DNA of 64,000 nt, taken from Terriglobales bacterium (GTDB lineage: Bacteria > Acidobacteriota > Terriglobia > Terriglobales > Acidobacteriaceae). The notes under the pieces were generated by a model. That model searched no databases and was not told where the DNA came from. It worked only from the letters and a program-made list of their open reading frames with translations. Position numbers and translations under genes: made by a program. Of the stretch, positions 35,315 to 47,794 are shown piece by piece (position 1 is the stretch's first letter; each line of letters begins with the position of its first letter). The DNA lies in NCBI GenBank assembly GCA_035567895.1, contig DATMPC010000001.1, positions 124,001 through 188,000 of the forward strand, read 5' to 3'.

Positions 35315-35914
35315 TTATAGCTCCCGGCGCCCCTCGATCGCCTTGGCCATGGTTACTTCGTCGGCGTATTCAATGTCGCTTCCGGCGGGAATGCCGGTGG
35401 CGATGCGGGTCAGCTTTACCGGGGAGCTCTTGAGCATGCGCGAGATGTAGGTCGCTGTAGCTTCGCCTTCGACTGTGGGATTCGTAGCGATAATGAGCTC
35501 GTCGATCTCGCCGCGATCCACGCGCTTGGAGAGACTGGTAAGCCGCAGGTGTTCTGGTCCTACTCCGTGCAGCGGAGAAAGGGCTCCGTGCAGCACGTGA
35601 TATACGCCGTTGAAGCTCCGCGTCTTTTCGATTGCGGCAATATTCGTGGGCTCCTCCACTACGCAAACCAGACGCTGGTTACGCGTTGCGCTGCTGCAAT
35701 AGACACAGGGATCGACATCAGTGATGTTGTTGCACACTGAGCACAGGTGAAGGCTGGCCTTGACTTGGCGGATGGAGTCGGCCAGCAGTTCGGCGTCTTC
35801 GTCACTGGCGCGCAGGATGTGGAAGGCGAGACGCTGCGCCGTCTTGCCGCCGATCCCCGGCAACTTCTTGAGTTCGTCAATGAGCCGCGCCATGGGCTCT
35901 GCAAATTTCGACAA
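35315..35914 (-). CDS. recR: Recombination mediator RecR
   Basis: 199 residues, standard length. It shows the helix-hairpin-helix [17 protein letters not shown], the four-cysteine zinc finger ([16 protein letters not shown]), the Toprim region [19 protein letters not shown], and the C-terminal [19 protein letters not shown] motif. With RecO and RecF it loads RecA on gapped DNA. It is the last gene of dnaX-ybaB-recR, a conserved cluster. It ends 30 bases after repeat copy B. Confidence 0.97.
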   Translation of the reverse strand: MSKFAEPMARLIDELKKLPGIGGKTAQRLAFHILRASDEDAELLADSIRQVKASLHLCSVCNNITDVDPCVYCSSATRNQRLVCVVEEPTNIAAIEKTRSFNGVYHVLHGALSPLHGVGPEHLRLTSLSKRVDRGEIDELIIATNPTVEGEATATYISRMLKSSPVKLTRIATGIPAGSDIEYADEVTMAKAIEGRREL

Positions 35915-35947
35915 CTGGTCCTCTGATTTCGCTTCGGCTGTAGTCGA

Positions 35948-36247
35948 TTAGAACGGCAGGTTCATGTCGCCTAGCATGCCGCCGAGGGTCGATTGCACCG
36001 TGGTATCCACTTTGCGGGAAGCTTCATTCACAGCGGCAGTAATCAGGTCCTGGAGCATCTCCACATCGCCCGACTTCACCGCTTCAGGATCGATCTTTAC
36101 CGAAAGCAACTGCTTTTGCCCATTCATCGTCACGCTAACCGTGCCGCCTCCAGCAGAAGCCTCAACACTGGTTGCGCGCATCTTTTCCTGGATCTCTTGC
36201 GATGCGCGTTGCGCCTGGGCCAACAATTCCTTTGGGTTGAATTCCAT
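35948..36247 (-). CDS. YbaB/EbfC family nucleoid-associated protein
   Basis: 99 residues. It opens with a helical stretch (ELLAQAQRASQEIQEKM) and then shows the strand-rich core GGGTVSVTMNGQKQLLSVKI, followed by DLITAAVNEASRK. This is the YbaB/EbfC DNA-binding dimer. It lies 18 bases after dnaX and 33 before recR; this conserved order supports the assignment. The role in nucleoid organisation is family knowledge. Confidence 0.94.
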   Translation of the reverse strand: MEFNPKELLAQAQRASQEIQEKMRATSVEASAGGGTVSVTMNGQKQLLSVKIDPEAVKSGDVEMLQDLITAAVNEASRKVDTTVQSTLGGMLGDMNLPF

Positions 36248-36265
36248 TCTTGAGGAATCTCCGAT

Positions 36266-38155
36266 CTATTTCTTTTGACGAAGATCGACCACTGTGCGCA
36301 CTTCCGCTCCAAACTTCTCCTGCATGCGCCGCACCACAGGATCTTCAGCAGCCCGCTGACGAGCTCCGCCGGATCCATTGCTGTGGCCATTTGCTATGCG
36401 CTCGATTGGAGCATTCTGAGACATGCCTCCGCCGGAGACGTTCAACTTCATTACTCGGCCGCAGAGTCGACTGGCCTCCTGCGTGAGTAGGCGCTTTGCC
36501 TCGGCACTTACGCTGAGGTCGATTACCTTTTCGGAGAGCGGCAAGCGTAGATTGATCTGATTGCCCTCTAGACCCCACTCGCCACGTGCCAGCAGATCGG
36601 CGGCCGTGTCCTGGCTTTGCGCTTCGAGCACCGAGATCAACGCGGAGCGCAGCGTCTCTACAGAAATCTCCTGCTGAGTGACCGCAGATTCCGCGATTGG
36701 CTGGGGAACTTCTTCCAACGCGGTTGCGGTCGAAATCACCGTGTAGCTCGCAGTGGATCCGTCAATCGAACTCACCACCGACATCTCCGGTTCGGAGCTC
36801 CGCACTTTGCGCAACCTGTCAGCTTCGAAGGGGGACACGCGTTGTTGACTCTGCGGCGAAGCTCCCCCACTGGATGACCCAAACGGTGATGCGGAGGCTG
36901 ATCTCAAGCCACCGCTCAATGGCGCAGGTCGCGCCTCAGAAATCTTTGGAACAGCCGAGAGAGAGGCGCGTGCAGGTTGAGTGACCGTTGTTGCTCCGCT
37001 GGTCGCAGTCTGGCTCAGGAACTCTTCGAGGGGGAGCAGACGAATTGCATGCACCATCTTCAGCATGCCGAGCTCAAGGTGAAACCGCTGCTCCTGTCGG
37101 TAGCCCAGCTCGTCGTGCGTGCGAAGGATAATGTTGAGAAAGCGGGTAAGGTCTTCCTCGGAGAACAGCGCCGCCGTACTCGCGACCTTCTGCCGCTCGT
37201 CGGATGAGATTTGCAGCAGCGATGATTCTCCGCCCGCCACCTTCGCAACCAAAGCATTTCGCAAGAAACGAACAAGCTGCTTGGCAAAGTGCGACGGACT
37301 CTGCCCTTCGGTCATTAGCCGGTCCAGGAGCTTTAACAAGTCCTCGCTCGAACTGCGGTGCACGCACTGCATGGCCTGCACGAGAACGTCAGACGAGACT
37401 GTTCCCATCAGCCCGCGAACTTGCGCCGCAGTCAGCTTTGCATCCGAGCCGCCTTCGAAGACGGCGCAGCAGGCGATGGCTTGATCCATGATGGAGAGCG
37501 CGTCGCGCATCGATCCATCACCGGCCTCCGCAAGAGCGGCTAGCGCATCGTTTTCCGCGCTGATGTTTTCTTGTGTTGCGACATCGCGGAGCTGGCGCAC
37601 GATCTCGTCGAATCGCACTGCGTGAAAGCTGAAGTGCTGGCAGCGCGAGCGAATCGTCTGTGGAATGTCCTCGGGCTGCGTGGTGGCCATCATGAAAACA
37701 ATGTGGCTGGGCGGCTCTTCCAGAGTTTTCAGCAGCGCATTAAAAGCAGCATCGGTAATTTGGTGGGCTTCGTCGAGAATGTAGATCTTGTAACGATCGC
37801 GAGCGGGACGATAGCGCACGGCATCGCGTAACTCGCGAATCTCGTCGATACCACGATTCGTCGCCGCATCGATTTCGATCACATCTACAGAGCTTCCTGC
37901 GCGGATCTCCTGGCAGGAGTCGCAAACGCCGCACGGCTCTGGAACCGGCTTATCCGTCGAGCGGCAGTTGAGCGCCATAGCCAGAATGCGCGCAACCGTG
38001 GTCTTCCCGATGCCGCGATGTCCACTGAAAATGTAGCCGTGCGCGATTCGCTGCTGGGTAATCGCATTCTGCAGCGTGCGGGTTACATGATCCTGCCCGA
38101 TTACATCGGAAAATTTCTGTGGCCGGTATTTGCGGGCGAGAACCTGATAACTCAT
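36266..38155 (-). CDS. dnaX: DNA polymerase III subunit gamma/tau
   Basis: 629 residues. The AAA+ core starts SYQVLARKYRPQKFSDVIGQ, with Walker A in GHRGIGKTT, the zinc-binding CGVCDSCQEI, the Walker B region LDEAHQI, and sensor 1 in MATTQPEDIP. The C-terminal part after about residue 380 is variable and Ser/Pro-rich, then ends in a helical domain. It is the clamp-loader subunit. I saw no obvious slippery A-AAA-AAG plus hairpin signal for making a short gamma form. First gene of dnaX-ybaB-recR. Confidence 0.96.
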   Translation of the reverse strand: MSYQVLARKYRPQKFSDVIGQDHVTRTLQNAITQQRIAHGYIFSGHRGIGKTTVARILAMALNCRSTDKPVPEPCGVCDSCQEIRAGSSVDVIEIDAATNRGIDEIRELRDAVRYRPARDRYKIYILDEAHQITDAAFNALLKTLEEPPSHIVFMMATTQPEDIPQTIRSRCQHFSFHAVRFDEIVRQLRDVATQENISAENDALAALAEAGDGSMRDALSIMDQAIACCAVFEGGSDAKLTAAQVRGLMGTVSSDVLVQAMQCVHRSSSEDLLKLLDRLMTEGQSPSHFAKQLVRFLRNALVAKVAGGESSLLQISSDERQKVASTAALFSEEDLTRFLNIILRTHDELGYRQEQRFHLELGMLKMVHAIRLLPLEEFLSQTATSGATTVTQPARASLSAVPKISEARPAPLSGGLRSASASPFGSSSGGASPQSQQRVSPFEADRLRKVRSSEPEMSVVSSIDGSTASYTVISTATALEEVPQPIAESAVTQQEISVETLRSALISVLEAQSQDTAADLLARGEWGLEGNQINLRLPLSEKVIDLSVSAEAKRLLTQEASRLCGRVMKLNVSGGGMSQNAPIERIANGHSNGSGGARQRAAEDPVVRRMQEKFGAEVRTVVDLRQKK

Positions 38156-38263
38156 GGCGGGACCTTGTCGATTATACCTACGGTAAGAACTAGCTGAATG
38201 CCGAGCGCTGAATGCTGCGTGCTGAGTGTCTGCACGATTTTGTGTGCTAGCATCGGAGCTTCC

Positions 38264-39934
38264 ATGACTGCGGGCAAACTTCAGGTCGTGCCATTAGGCG
38301 GGCTCGGCGAGTTCGGCATGAACTGCATGGCCCTGCGCTGGGGCGACGACATCATTGTGATCGATGCCGGTCTCATGTTCCCTGAGTCTGAGCTGCTCGG
38401 CGTCGACATCGTTGTTCCCGACATCACTTACCTGCTCGAGAATCGGGACAAAGTTCGCGCCATCCTGCTCACCCACGGCCATGAAGACCACATTGGCGGA
38501 TTGCCGTGGATTCTCTCTGAGCTGAACATTCCGGTGTACGGCACGGAATTTACCCTCGCCCTCGTGGAAGGCAAGCTGGAAGAACACGAGCTGCTCGACT
38601 CTGCACAGCTCAACGAAATCACGGCGAACGAGCGCTTCCGTATCGGACCGTTCCTTATCCATCCGGTGCGCGTCACTCATAGCCTCGTGGATTGTGTGGC
38701 CCTTGCAATTCACACTCCGTTGGGAGTCGTGATTCATTCCGGCGACTTCAAGGTCGATCCCACGCCTACGGATGGCAAGCTGTTCGACCTCCATCAGTTC
38801 GCGGAGTATGGCAAAGAAGGCGCGCTACTTTTGCTGCAGGATTCGACTAACGTCGAGCGCCCAGGCTACACGCCGAGCGAGCGCGCGGTGCGTCCGCGAT
38901 TTGAGGAAATCTTCACGCGCAGCAAGCGGAGGCTGTTCGTCTCCTGCTTCTCATCTTCTATACATCGGATCAAGCTCGTGGCGGACATGGCCTTCGAGCA
39001 CGGACGCAAGCTGGCTCTGGTCGGTCGCTCCATGAATGAAGCTACTGAGATCGCGCAGGACCTCGGCTACATCCATATTCCCGAGGGAACGCTCATTAAT
39101 CCTGGACAGATTCGCGATTTCGCTCCGGAGAAGGTTTGTGTGCTGATCAGCGGCACGCAGGGCGAGCCCATGTCTGCCTTGTCGCGCGCGGCTGTAGACA
39201 ATCATAAGCACGCGAAGATCGAGCCGGGCGACACAGTCGTTCTGTCCTCGCGCATCATTCCAGGGAACGAAAAAGGGATCTATCGCATGATTGATCACCT
39301 TTACCGCCGCAACGCTCACGTTATCTATGAAGATGGTTCTGGTTCGCCCGTGCACGTAAGCGGACACGCCAGCCAGGAAGAGCTCAGGCTTCTGATTAAT
39401 CTTGTTCGCCCCAGGTACTTTGTGCCGATTCACGGCGAGTATCGTCAACTTAAGCGCCACGCGGAGCTTGCCGCTTCAATGCACGGTGCTGTAGGCAGCG
39501 TGACGATGCTGGAAAGCGGCGAGGTCCTTGAGATCGACGAGCTTGGTGCGCGGAAGGCTGGAAAAGTAACGGTCGGCCGCGTCTGCATTGACTCCGGCTC
39601 AGCCAGCGACGTGGTAGAGGATCTCGTGATTCGCGATCGTCGCCACCTAAGCGAAGACGGCATTGTGCTGCCAGTAATCGCCATTAATAAGTTGACCGGC
39701 AAGGTGGAATCGATTCCCGAAATCGTGATGCGAGGATTCGCCGCCGCAGGCGCAGAGAACGGTTTTCTTGCGCAGGCTCGCGAAGTGATCAGCCGCACAC
39801 TTGAACAGTCGAGCCAGGAAGAAAAGGCTGACTACGGTGTGATCAAAGAGAAGATTCGCCAGGACCTTAAGCGTTACATCAACAAGAACACCAGTCGTCG
39901 CCCCTTGATTATGCCGGTCATCCTCGAAATCTGA
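38264..39934 (+). CDS. rnj: Ribonuclease J
   Basis: 556 residues from the ATG at 38264 with GGAG upstream; an upstream in-frame start adds a Cys-rich stretch not seen in the family. Metallo-beta-lactamase ligands occur in LLTHGHEDHIGG (His71, His73, Asp75, His76), with the beta-CASP domain including SCFSSSIHRI, and the FVPIHGEYRQL motif. It is a 5'-exo/endoribonuclease for mRNA decay and RNA maturation. Its presence instead of an RNase-E-only layout fits Acidobacteriota. It is divergent from dnaX across about 108 bases. Confidence 0.95.
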   Translation: MTAGKLQVVPLGGLGEFGMNCMALRWGDDIIVIDAGLMFPESELLGVDIVVPDITYLLENRDKVRAILLTHGHEDHIGGLPWILSELNIPVYGTEFTLALVEGKLEEHELLDSAQLNEITANERFRIGPFLIHPVRVTHSLVDCVALAIHTPLGVVIHSGDFKVDPTPTDGKLFDLHQFAEYGKEGALLLLQDSTNVERPGYTPSERAVRPRFEEIFTRSKRRLFVSCFSSSIHRIKLVADMAFEHGRKLALVGRSMNEATEIAQDLGYIHIPEGTLINPGQIRDFAPEKVCVLISGTQGEPMSALSRAAVDNHKHAKIEPGDTVVLSSRIIPGNEKGIYRMIDHLYRRNAHVIYEDGSGSPVHVSGHASQEELRLLINLVRPRYFVPIHGEYRQLKRHAELAASMHGAVGSVTMLESGEVLEIDELGARKAGKVTVGRVCIDSGSASDVVEDLVIRDRRHLSEDGIVLPVIAINKLTGKVESIPEIVMRGFAAAGAENGFLAQAREVISRTLEQSSQEEKADYGVIKEKIRQDLKRYINKNTSRRPLIMPVILEI

Positions 39935-39981
39935 TGCAATGTCTTTGGACTGCAATACACAAACTGTAGAGAGCAAGCGTC

Positions 39982-40944
39982 TTGATCACCCTCGAAAAGA
40001 TTCAGCAAGCCCAGGAACGGCTGCGTGGAATCGCGCTACGCACGCCGTTGCAACGCGTTTCATTCCGGGAGGGCGAAGTTTATCTCAAACCGGAGAACCT
40101 TCAACCGATTGGCTCATTTAAGCTACGCGGCGCCTACAACAAGATCGCGACGTTTTCTCCAGGACAGCGTGAGCGCGGAGTCATCGCCTACTCCAGCGGA
40201 AATCATGCGCAGGGGGTTGCCTATGCAGCCCGTGCGATGGGTTGCCACGCCACCATCGTGATGCCCGACAACTCTCCACAACTCAAATTGGAGAAGACCC
40301 GAGCTCTCGGAGCAGAAATCGTGATCGTCGGCCCGTCGAGCGACGAGCGCAAAGCGCGCGCTGAGGAACTCGCGCAACAAAAGGGATACGCTCTCGTGCC
40401 TCCCTACGACGATGAAGCCATCATCGCCGGGCAAGGCACAATGGGCTTAGAAATTCTTACCGACTTGCCCGAGACCACTAGCGTGTTGGTTTGTGTGGGC
40501 GGCGGAGGCATGATCAGCGGAATCGCTGCCGCGGTGAAGAACATGCGGCCGAGTCCAAAGGTTTATGGAGTGGAGTCAGAGCTAGGCGCCAAAGCCAAAG
40601 CCAGCTTCGAAGCCGGCGAGCGCCTCGCCTTCCCTGCCGAGGAAACTACCCGCACCATCGCCGACGGCCTCCGCACGCAGAGCGTCGGCGAGTGTAACTT
40701 TGAACATATTCAGCGCTACGTGGACGGATTTATCAGTGTTAGCGAAGACGAAATCCGCGAAGCCGTCCGCCGCCTCGCATTCGACGCGCACTTAATAGCA
40801 GAACCCAGCGGTGCGGTTCCGCTTGCAGCAGTACTGTTCCACCGAAGTGAGTTCCCTTCTAGCGGCAAGACGGTAGCAATCGTCAGCGGAGGAAACATCG
40901 CTCCGGAGATGTTAAAGCAGATCCTGACCGAGCCGAGTTCCTAA
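39982..40944 (+). CDS. PLP-dependent threonine/serine dehydratase
   Basis: 320 residues, starting TTG. A tryptophan-synthase-beta fold enzyme: PLP Lys47 in QPIGSFKLRGA, SSGNHAQGVAYAA, and the phosphate-binding glycine loop GGGGMISG. The short length lacks the C-terminal ACT-like regulatory domain of biosynthetic IlvA, so it resembles the catabolic/serine racemase-type group (TdcB-like). The conserved GLRTQSVGECNFEHI supports this. It deaminates threonine to 2-oxobutyrate or serine to pyruvate. It follows RNase J by 47 bases but probably has its own role. Confidence 0.9.
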   Translation: MITLEKIQQAQERLRGIALRTPLQRVSFREGEVYLKPENLQPIGSFKLRGAYNKIATFSPGQRERGVIAYSSGNHAQGVAYAARAMGCHATIVMPDNSPQLKLEKTRALGAEIVIVGPSSDERKARAEELAQQKGYALVPPYDDEAIIAGQGTMGLEILTDLPETTSVLVCVGGGGMISGIAAAVKNMRPSPKVYGVESELGAKAKASFEAGERLAFPAEETTRTIADGLRTQSVGECNFEHIQRYVDGFISVSEDEIREAVRRLAFDAHLIAEPSGAVPLAAVLFHRSEFPSSGKTVAIVSGGNIAPEMLKQILTEPSS

Positions 40945-41021
40945 ATAACCCCCCACGTATAATCAACTGTTACCGCGACAACTCTGCACCATCCTGAGAA
41001 GTTGATGTCGCGCTCGACCTG

Positions 41022-41981
41022 ATGATCCAGACCCTGTTCGGCAGCCTCGACGAGGAAAAAAACAAAAAGCCAGGCTTCCTGGATCGCATGAAGGAGGCGG
41101 TCTCGCGCACGCGCGAGAACCTCAGCGATCGCATCGAGGAGATCGTCGCTTTCAATAAAGAGATCGATGCCAATACCCTCGACGATCTCGAAGCCACGCT
41201 GATTGCCGCCGACCTCGGGACGACGACCACACATGAGGTCCTCGAAGCGCTGCGCGAGCGCGCCACCCATAAGCAGATCGGCGATGTGAACGAACTGAAG
41301 CGGCTACTGAAGGAACAGATCGCGGGGATCCTTAACGGCGCATCGAATGTGCCGTTACGCCGAGTCGACGGTCCCGAAGTGGTACTGATCGTCGGCGTGA
41401 ACGGTACCGGTAAGACGACGACAGTCGGCAAGCTCGCAAGTTTGCTGAGAAGTCAGGGCAAAACGGTTTTGCTCTGCGCGGCCGACACGTTTCGCGCTGC
41501 CGCGATCGAGCAGTTGGAGGTCTGGGGCAGTCGAACTGGAGTGGAAGTGATAAAGACTAAACCCGGCGGCGATCCCTCGGCTGTACTCTTCGACAGTCTG
41601 AGTGCGGCGAAGGCGCGGGGAACTGACTATGTGATCGTTGATACCGCTGGCCGGCTGCATACCAAGCAGAACCTGATGGCGGAGCTGGAGAAGATGCGCC
41701 GCACAGCGCAGAAAGTAATCCCTGACTCGCCGCATGAAACCCTACTCGTGATGGACGCAACCACCGGGCAGAACGGATTGCAGCAGGCGCGTCAGTTCAC
41801 GCAATCTGCAGGCGTAACCGGAATCGTGTTGACGAAGCTCGATGGCACGGCAAAAGGCGGAGTAGTAGTTGCCATCTCGCGCGAACTCGGCGTTCCTGTT
41901 CGGTACGTCGGTGTAGGAGAGAAGGCAGGAGACCTTCTGCCATTCGATTCGCAATCGTTTGTCGATTCTTTGTTCGAATAA
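41022..41981 (+). CDS. ftsY: Signal recognition particle receptor FtsY
   Basis: 319 residues. A helical N domain precedes the G domain, with [15 protein letters not shown] (P-loop), [32 protein letters not shown] and [11 protein letters not shown]. The acidic A domain of E. coli FtsY is missing, as in many bacteria, so membrane binding rests on the N-terminal helices. It docks ribosome-SRP complexes at the membrane. The ATG at 41022 is in a plausible context. ribD follows after six bases, so ftsY-ribD-ribE form one run. Confidence 0.96.
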   Translation: MIQTLFGSLDEEKNKKPGFLDRMKEAVSRTRENLSDRIEEIVAFNKEIDANTLDDLEATLIAADLGTTTTHEVLEALRERATHKQIGDVNELKRLLKEQIAGILNGASNVPLRRVDGPEVVLIVGVNGTGKTTTVGKLASLLRSQGKTVLLCAADTFRAAAIEQLEVWGSRTGVEVIKTKPGGDPSAVLFDSLSAAKARGTDYVIVDTAGRLHTKQNLMAELEKMRRTAQKVIPDSPHETLLVMDATTGQNGLQQARQFTQSAGVTGIVLTKLDGTAKGGVVVAISRELGVPVRYVGVGEKAGDLLPFDSQSFVDSLFE

Positions 41982-41987
41982 AGGAAC

Positions 41988-43160
41988 ATGCCTCAGCAAG
42001 ACAACGAGCGCTTCATGCGTCGCGCACTGGAATTGGCGCGTCGAGGTATCGCGCTCGCCTCTCCTAACCCTCATGTTGGTGCGGTAATCGTAAGCTCTGC
42101 TGGGGAAATTGTCGGCGAGGGCTTCCATACTTATGACGGCTTAAAGCACGCAGAAGTGCTCGCAGCCGAACAGGCCGGAGAGCGCGCTCGCGGAGCAACT
42201 CTCTACTTGAATCTCGAACCTTGTTCGCACACCGGACGCACCGGGCCATGCGCCGACGCAGTAATCGCTGCCGACATCAAGCGCGTGTATGCTGCCATGC
42301 CCGATCCCAATCCTCTCGTTGCGGGCAAGGGATTCGAGCGATTGCGCACAGCGGGCATCGAAGTCCACACTGGTCTGCTCGAGTCTGAAGCCCGAAAGAT
42401 AAACGAGGGATTCGCGAAGTACATCACCGCGAAAACACCGCTTGTTACGCTCAAGGCCGGGATGACGCTCGATGGCAAGATAGCTCCGCCATACACACCT
42501 CCGAGCGGCGAAGTCGGTTTGGGCGATGCAGCCGGTGGCTGGATAACCAGTATCGAAGCTCGCGCTCAAGTGCAAGAATTGCGTCACGCGTCCGATGCAA
42601 TCCTCGTGGGCGTGAACACAGTCATCACCGACAATCCGCTGCTCACCGACCGTACAAGCTTGCCTCGACGCCGTCCGCTGTTGCGCGTTGTAAGCGATTC
42701 CAAATTGCGCCTGCCCTTGGACTCGCGTCTCGTGAAGACAGTGAACAACGACCTGATCGTCTTCTGCTCGTTCGCGGAAGAGAAGAAGCGTCGTGAACTT
42801 GAAGAACGAGGCATTCGCGTAGAACAAGTCAGGTTGGGCGCGCTCGACGGACGTCCCGACATCGCCGCTATCATTCAGCGGCTCGGAGAGTTGGAGATCA
42901 CAAGCCTGATTATCGAAGGCGGTGCGCTCGTGAATTGGACCGCGCTTGCCGCAAATGTTGTCGACAAAGTGTTCTTGTTTTACGCCCCCAAAATTCTTGC
43001 CGGAACCGGATCAGTGCCATTCGCCAGCGGTCCAGGCTTCCCTCGCATCAGCGAAGCCGCCCGCGTTCGCTCGATTTCCCTGCATCGCTTCGGAGAGGAT
43101 TTTGCAGTCGAGGGCTATATAAAAGATCCGTACGAAAGATTAGGATCTTCGACGCAATAG
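41988..43160 (+). CDS. ribD: Bifunctional riboflavin deaminase-reductase RibD
   Basis: 390 residues. The deaminase domain has HAEVLA for zinc and [15 protein letters not shown] as the Cys pair. The reductase domain begins near [16 protein letters not shown] and includes [21 protein letters not shown]. It catalyses deamination then side-chain reduction of the pyrimidine intermediate in riboflavin synthesis. It lies between ftsY and ribE. No FMN riboswitch is visible before it, so regulation is probably constitutive with ftsY. Confidence 0.96.
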   Translation: MPQQDNERFMRRALELARRGIALASPNPHVGAVIVSSAGEIVGEGFHTYDGLKHAEVLAAEQAGERARGATLYLNLEPCSHTGRTGPCADAVIAADIKRVYAAMPDPNPLVAGKGFERLRTAGIEVHTGLLESEARKINEGFAKYITAKTPLVTLKAGMTLDGKIAPPYTPPSGEVGLGDAAGGWITSIEARAQVQELRHASDAILVGVNTVITDNPLLTDRTSLPRRRPLLRVVSDSKLRLPLDSRLVKTVNNDLIVFCSFAEEKKRRELEERGIRVEQVRLGALDGRPDIAAIIQRLGELEITSLIIEGGALVNWTALAANVVDKVFLFYAPKILAGTGSVPFASGPGFPRISEAARVRSISLHRFGEDFAVEGYIKDPYERLGSSTQ

Positions 43161-43179
43161 ACGCGTTCTCAAAACGAAA

Positions 43180-43818
43180 ATGTTCACGGGATTAGTTGAA
43201 CAAACCGGGACAATTGCCTCGCTGGGCAAGGCGAGTGGAGCGACGCGCATCCGCGTCTCTGCGCCGGGACTGGCATCGCAATTGAAAGAGGGAGACAGCA
43301 TCGCGGTAAGCGGAGTCTGCCTCACTGCGTTATCGCCTGACCACAACACCTTCGAGGCCGATCTTGCACAAGAGACCATCGCCCGCACTTCCCTCTCCTG
43401 CCTTGCTCCAGGAGCGCTCGTGAATTTGGAGCTACCCACTCCTGCTGGCACGCCGCTCGGAGGACACGTCGTTCAGGGCCACGTTGATGGCACAGGCAGG
43501 TTGGTCCTATTCGAGCTGACGGCTCCAGGTAGAGAGGATCGTTGGTTAGAGATCGAGATTCCGCAGAGCCTCACGCGCTATGTGGTTGAGAAAGGTTCCA
43601 TCACTGTGGAAGGTATCAGCCTGACTGTGGCTGCCATCGCCGGAACTCACGTCACGATTGCCATCATTCCACATACGTATCAGGCGACCAACCTGCGAAC
43701 GTTAAAGCCAGGCGATCCGGTCAACGTAGAAGTGGACGTGCTGGCACGTTATGCAGAGAAGCAGCGGCGAACGGCACGAAGCTGGACTGTCGAGGAGCTG
43801 GTCAGCCGAGGATTCTGA
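43180..43818 (+). CDS. ribE: Riboflavin synthase subunit alpha
   Basis: 212 residues made of two similar beta-barrels. The first begins FTGLVEQTGTIASLG, and the second begins near GHVVQGHVDGTG with the conserved SLTVAAI/TVEGISLT pattern. It dismutates 6,7-dimethyl-8-ribityllumazine to riboflavin. It follows ribD by 19 bases. ribBA and ribH are not in the window, so the pathway is split in this genome. Confidence 0.96.
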   Translation: MFTGLVEQTGTIASLGKASGATRIRVSAPGLASQLKEGDSIAVSGVCLTALSPDHNTFEADLAQETIARTSLSCLAPGALVNLELPTPAGTPLGGHVVQGHVDGTGRLVLFELTAPGREDRWLEIEIPQSLTRYVVEKGSITVEGISLTVAAIAGTHVTIAIIPHTYQATNLRTLKPGDPVNVEVDVLARYAEKQRRTARSWTVEELVSRGF

Positions 43819-43842
43819 CTCGCGCGCACTCGACGCGACGAA

Positions 43843-44121
43843 TTACTTTTCCAGGTAATACTGCACTGAAGTCACGACTCGTACGGTCTTCATCACGCTG
43901 CTGTCCGCCATGTAGTTATAACCGCCATCCCCCACCTCTCCCGTTCCTCCTGACGGATCGCCAGGTGAAATTGAAAATACTCCCTGGTTCGCTTGGCGAA
44001 TGGAGCGCACTTTGCCGCCAGAGTCCGATGCGAAGCGATCAGCAGCAGCGCGTGCGTTGCGTGTGGCTTCGGTGACCATGTCTTGAATCCCTTGAATCGT
44101 CGCACCATTCCTGCGACTCTA
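43843..44121 (-). pseudogene. Remnant of a SIMPL-domain (DUF541) protein gene
   Basis: Only the C-terminal part of the family is encoded: IQGIQDMVTEATRNARAAAD, then VRSIRQANQGVFSISPGD and VKTVRVV-like terminal strands ending VTSVQYYLEK. Full SIMPL proteins are about 230 residues with a signal peptide. Here a TAG closes the frame at about 44122 and the thioesterase gene starts at 44129 on the other strand. The 5' two-thirds is gone, so the remainder is a truncated relic. The only ATG is at 44079 and has no clear ribosome site. Confidence 0.7.
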
Positions 44122-44128
44122 GACGCAT

Positions 44129-44644
44129 ATGGAAAGCCTTGACGGTCATAAGCAGCCGCGGCCAGTGTCGGACTCCATGTCGGAGATGGCCGAAGTGGTA
44201 CTCCCCAACGATGCGAATCCTCTGAACAATCTTCTCGGCGGCAGGCTCATGCACTTTATCGACATCGCCGGCGCAATGGCGGCACACCGACACAGCCGCA
44301 GCTACGTTGTTACGGCTTCCATGGACCACATCGACTTCCTAGCTCCTGTGCATGTCGGCGACTTGCTCATTCTGCGCTCGTCGGTGAACCGGGCCTTTCA
44401 TACTTCGATGGAAGTAGGCGTGAAATGTTGGGTAGAGAATTACATTGCCGGAACACGACGGCATATCGCGTCGGCTTACCTCACGTTTGTCGCGGTCGAT
44501 AATCGCGGATGCCGCTTACCTGTCCCACCAGTCGTCCCTGAGACGGAAGAGGAGAAGCGGCGCTTTGAGGACGCGGGCCGACGCCGCGAATTGCGTAAGA
44601 AGGAGCAGGAGCGCAAAAATGCTAATCAGCTCGCTCGGGGATAG
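44129..44644 (+). CDS. Acyl-CoA thioesterase (hotdog fold)
   Basis: 171 residues. The N-terminal MAEVVLPNDANPLNNLLGG and HFIDIAGAMAA form the first strands and central helix of the YciA/ACOT hotdog fold, with the catalytic Asp in the MHFIDIAG helix and Asn in PNDANPLNN. YVVTASMDHIDFLAPVHVGD is also family-typical. A C-terminal charged helix (ETEEEKRRFEDAGRRRELRK) is an extension. It hydrolyses acyl-CoA in the cytoplasm; chain length is not readable. It is followed by a 156-base gap before secA. Confidence 0.9.
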   Translation: MESLDGHKQPRPVSDSMSEMAEVVLPNDANPLNNLLGGRLMHFIDIAGAMAAHRHSRSYVVTASMDHIDFLAPVHVGDLLILRSSVNRAFHTSMEVGVKCWVENYIAGTRRHIASAYLTFVAVDNRGCRLPVPPVVPETEEEKRRFEDAGRRRELRKKEQERKNANQLARG

Positions 44645-44800
44645 GCTGGTTTTAGCGTGAGGTTACCCCTGCGACCTGGGCAAATCCCCAGCATCCGATG
44701 TGTTAGGCTTTTCCATGGACCTCTACGCCTAGGGGCATCGTCTCTAGTGCAGTGAATTTGTGTCCCCGCCTCTGCCCAACGGGCCAAAGGAACAAAGCTT

Positions 44801-47782
<2,982 letters not shown>

Positions 47783-47794
47783 CGCGCCCCCCAC

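Noticed and set aside
37950-38263. 4.5S signal recognition particle RNA next to dnaX
   Set aside because: This RNA often lies near dnaX, but the short gap shows no matching hairpin or conserved tetraloop.
41982-42000. FMN riboswitch before ribD
   Set aside because: Only six bases separate ftsY and ribD, and no RFN element is seen upstream of ftsY.
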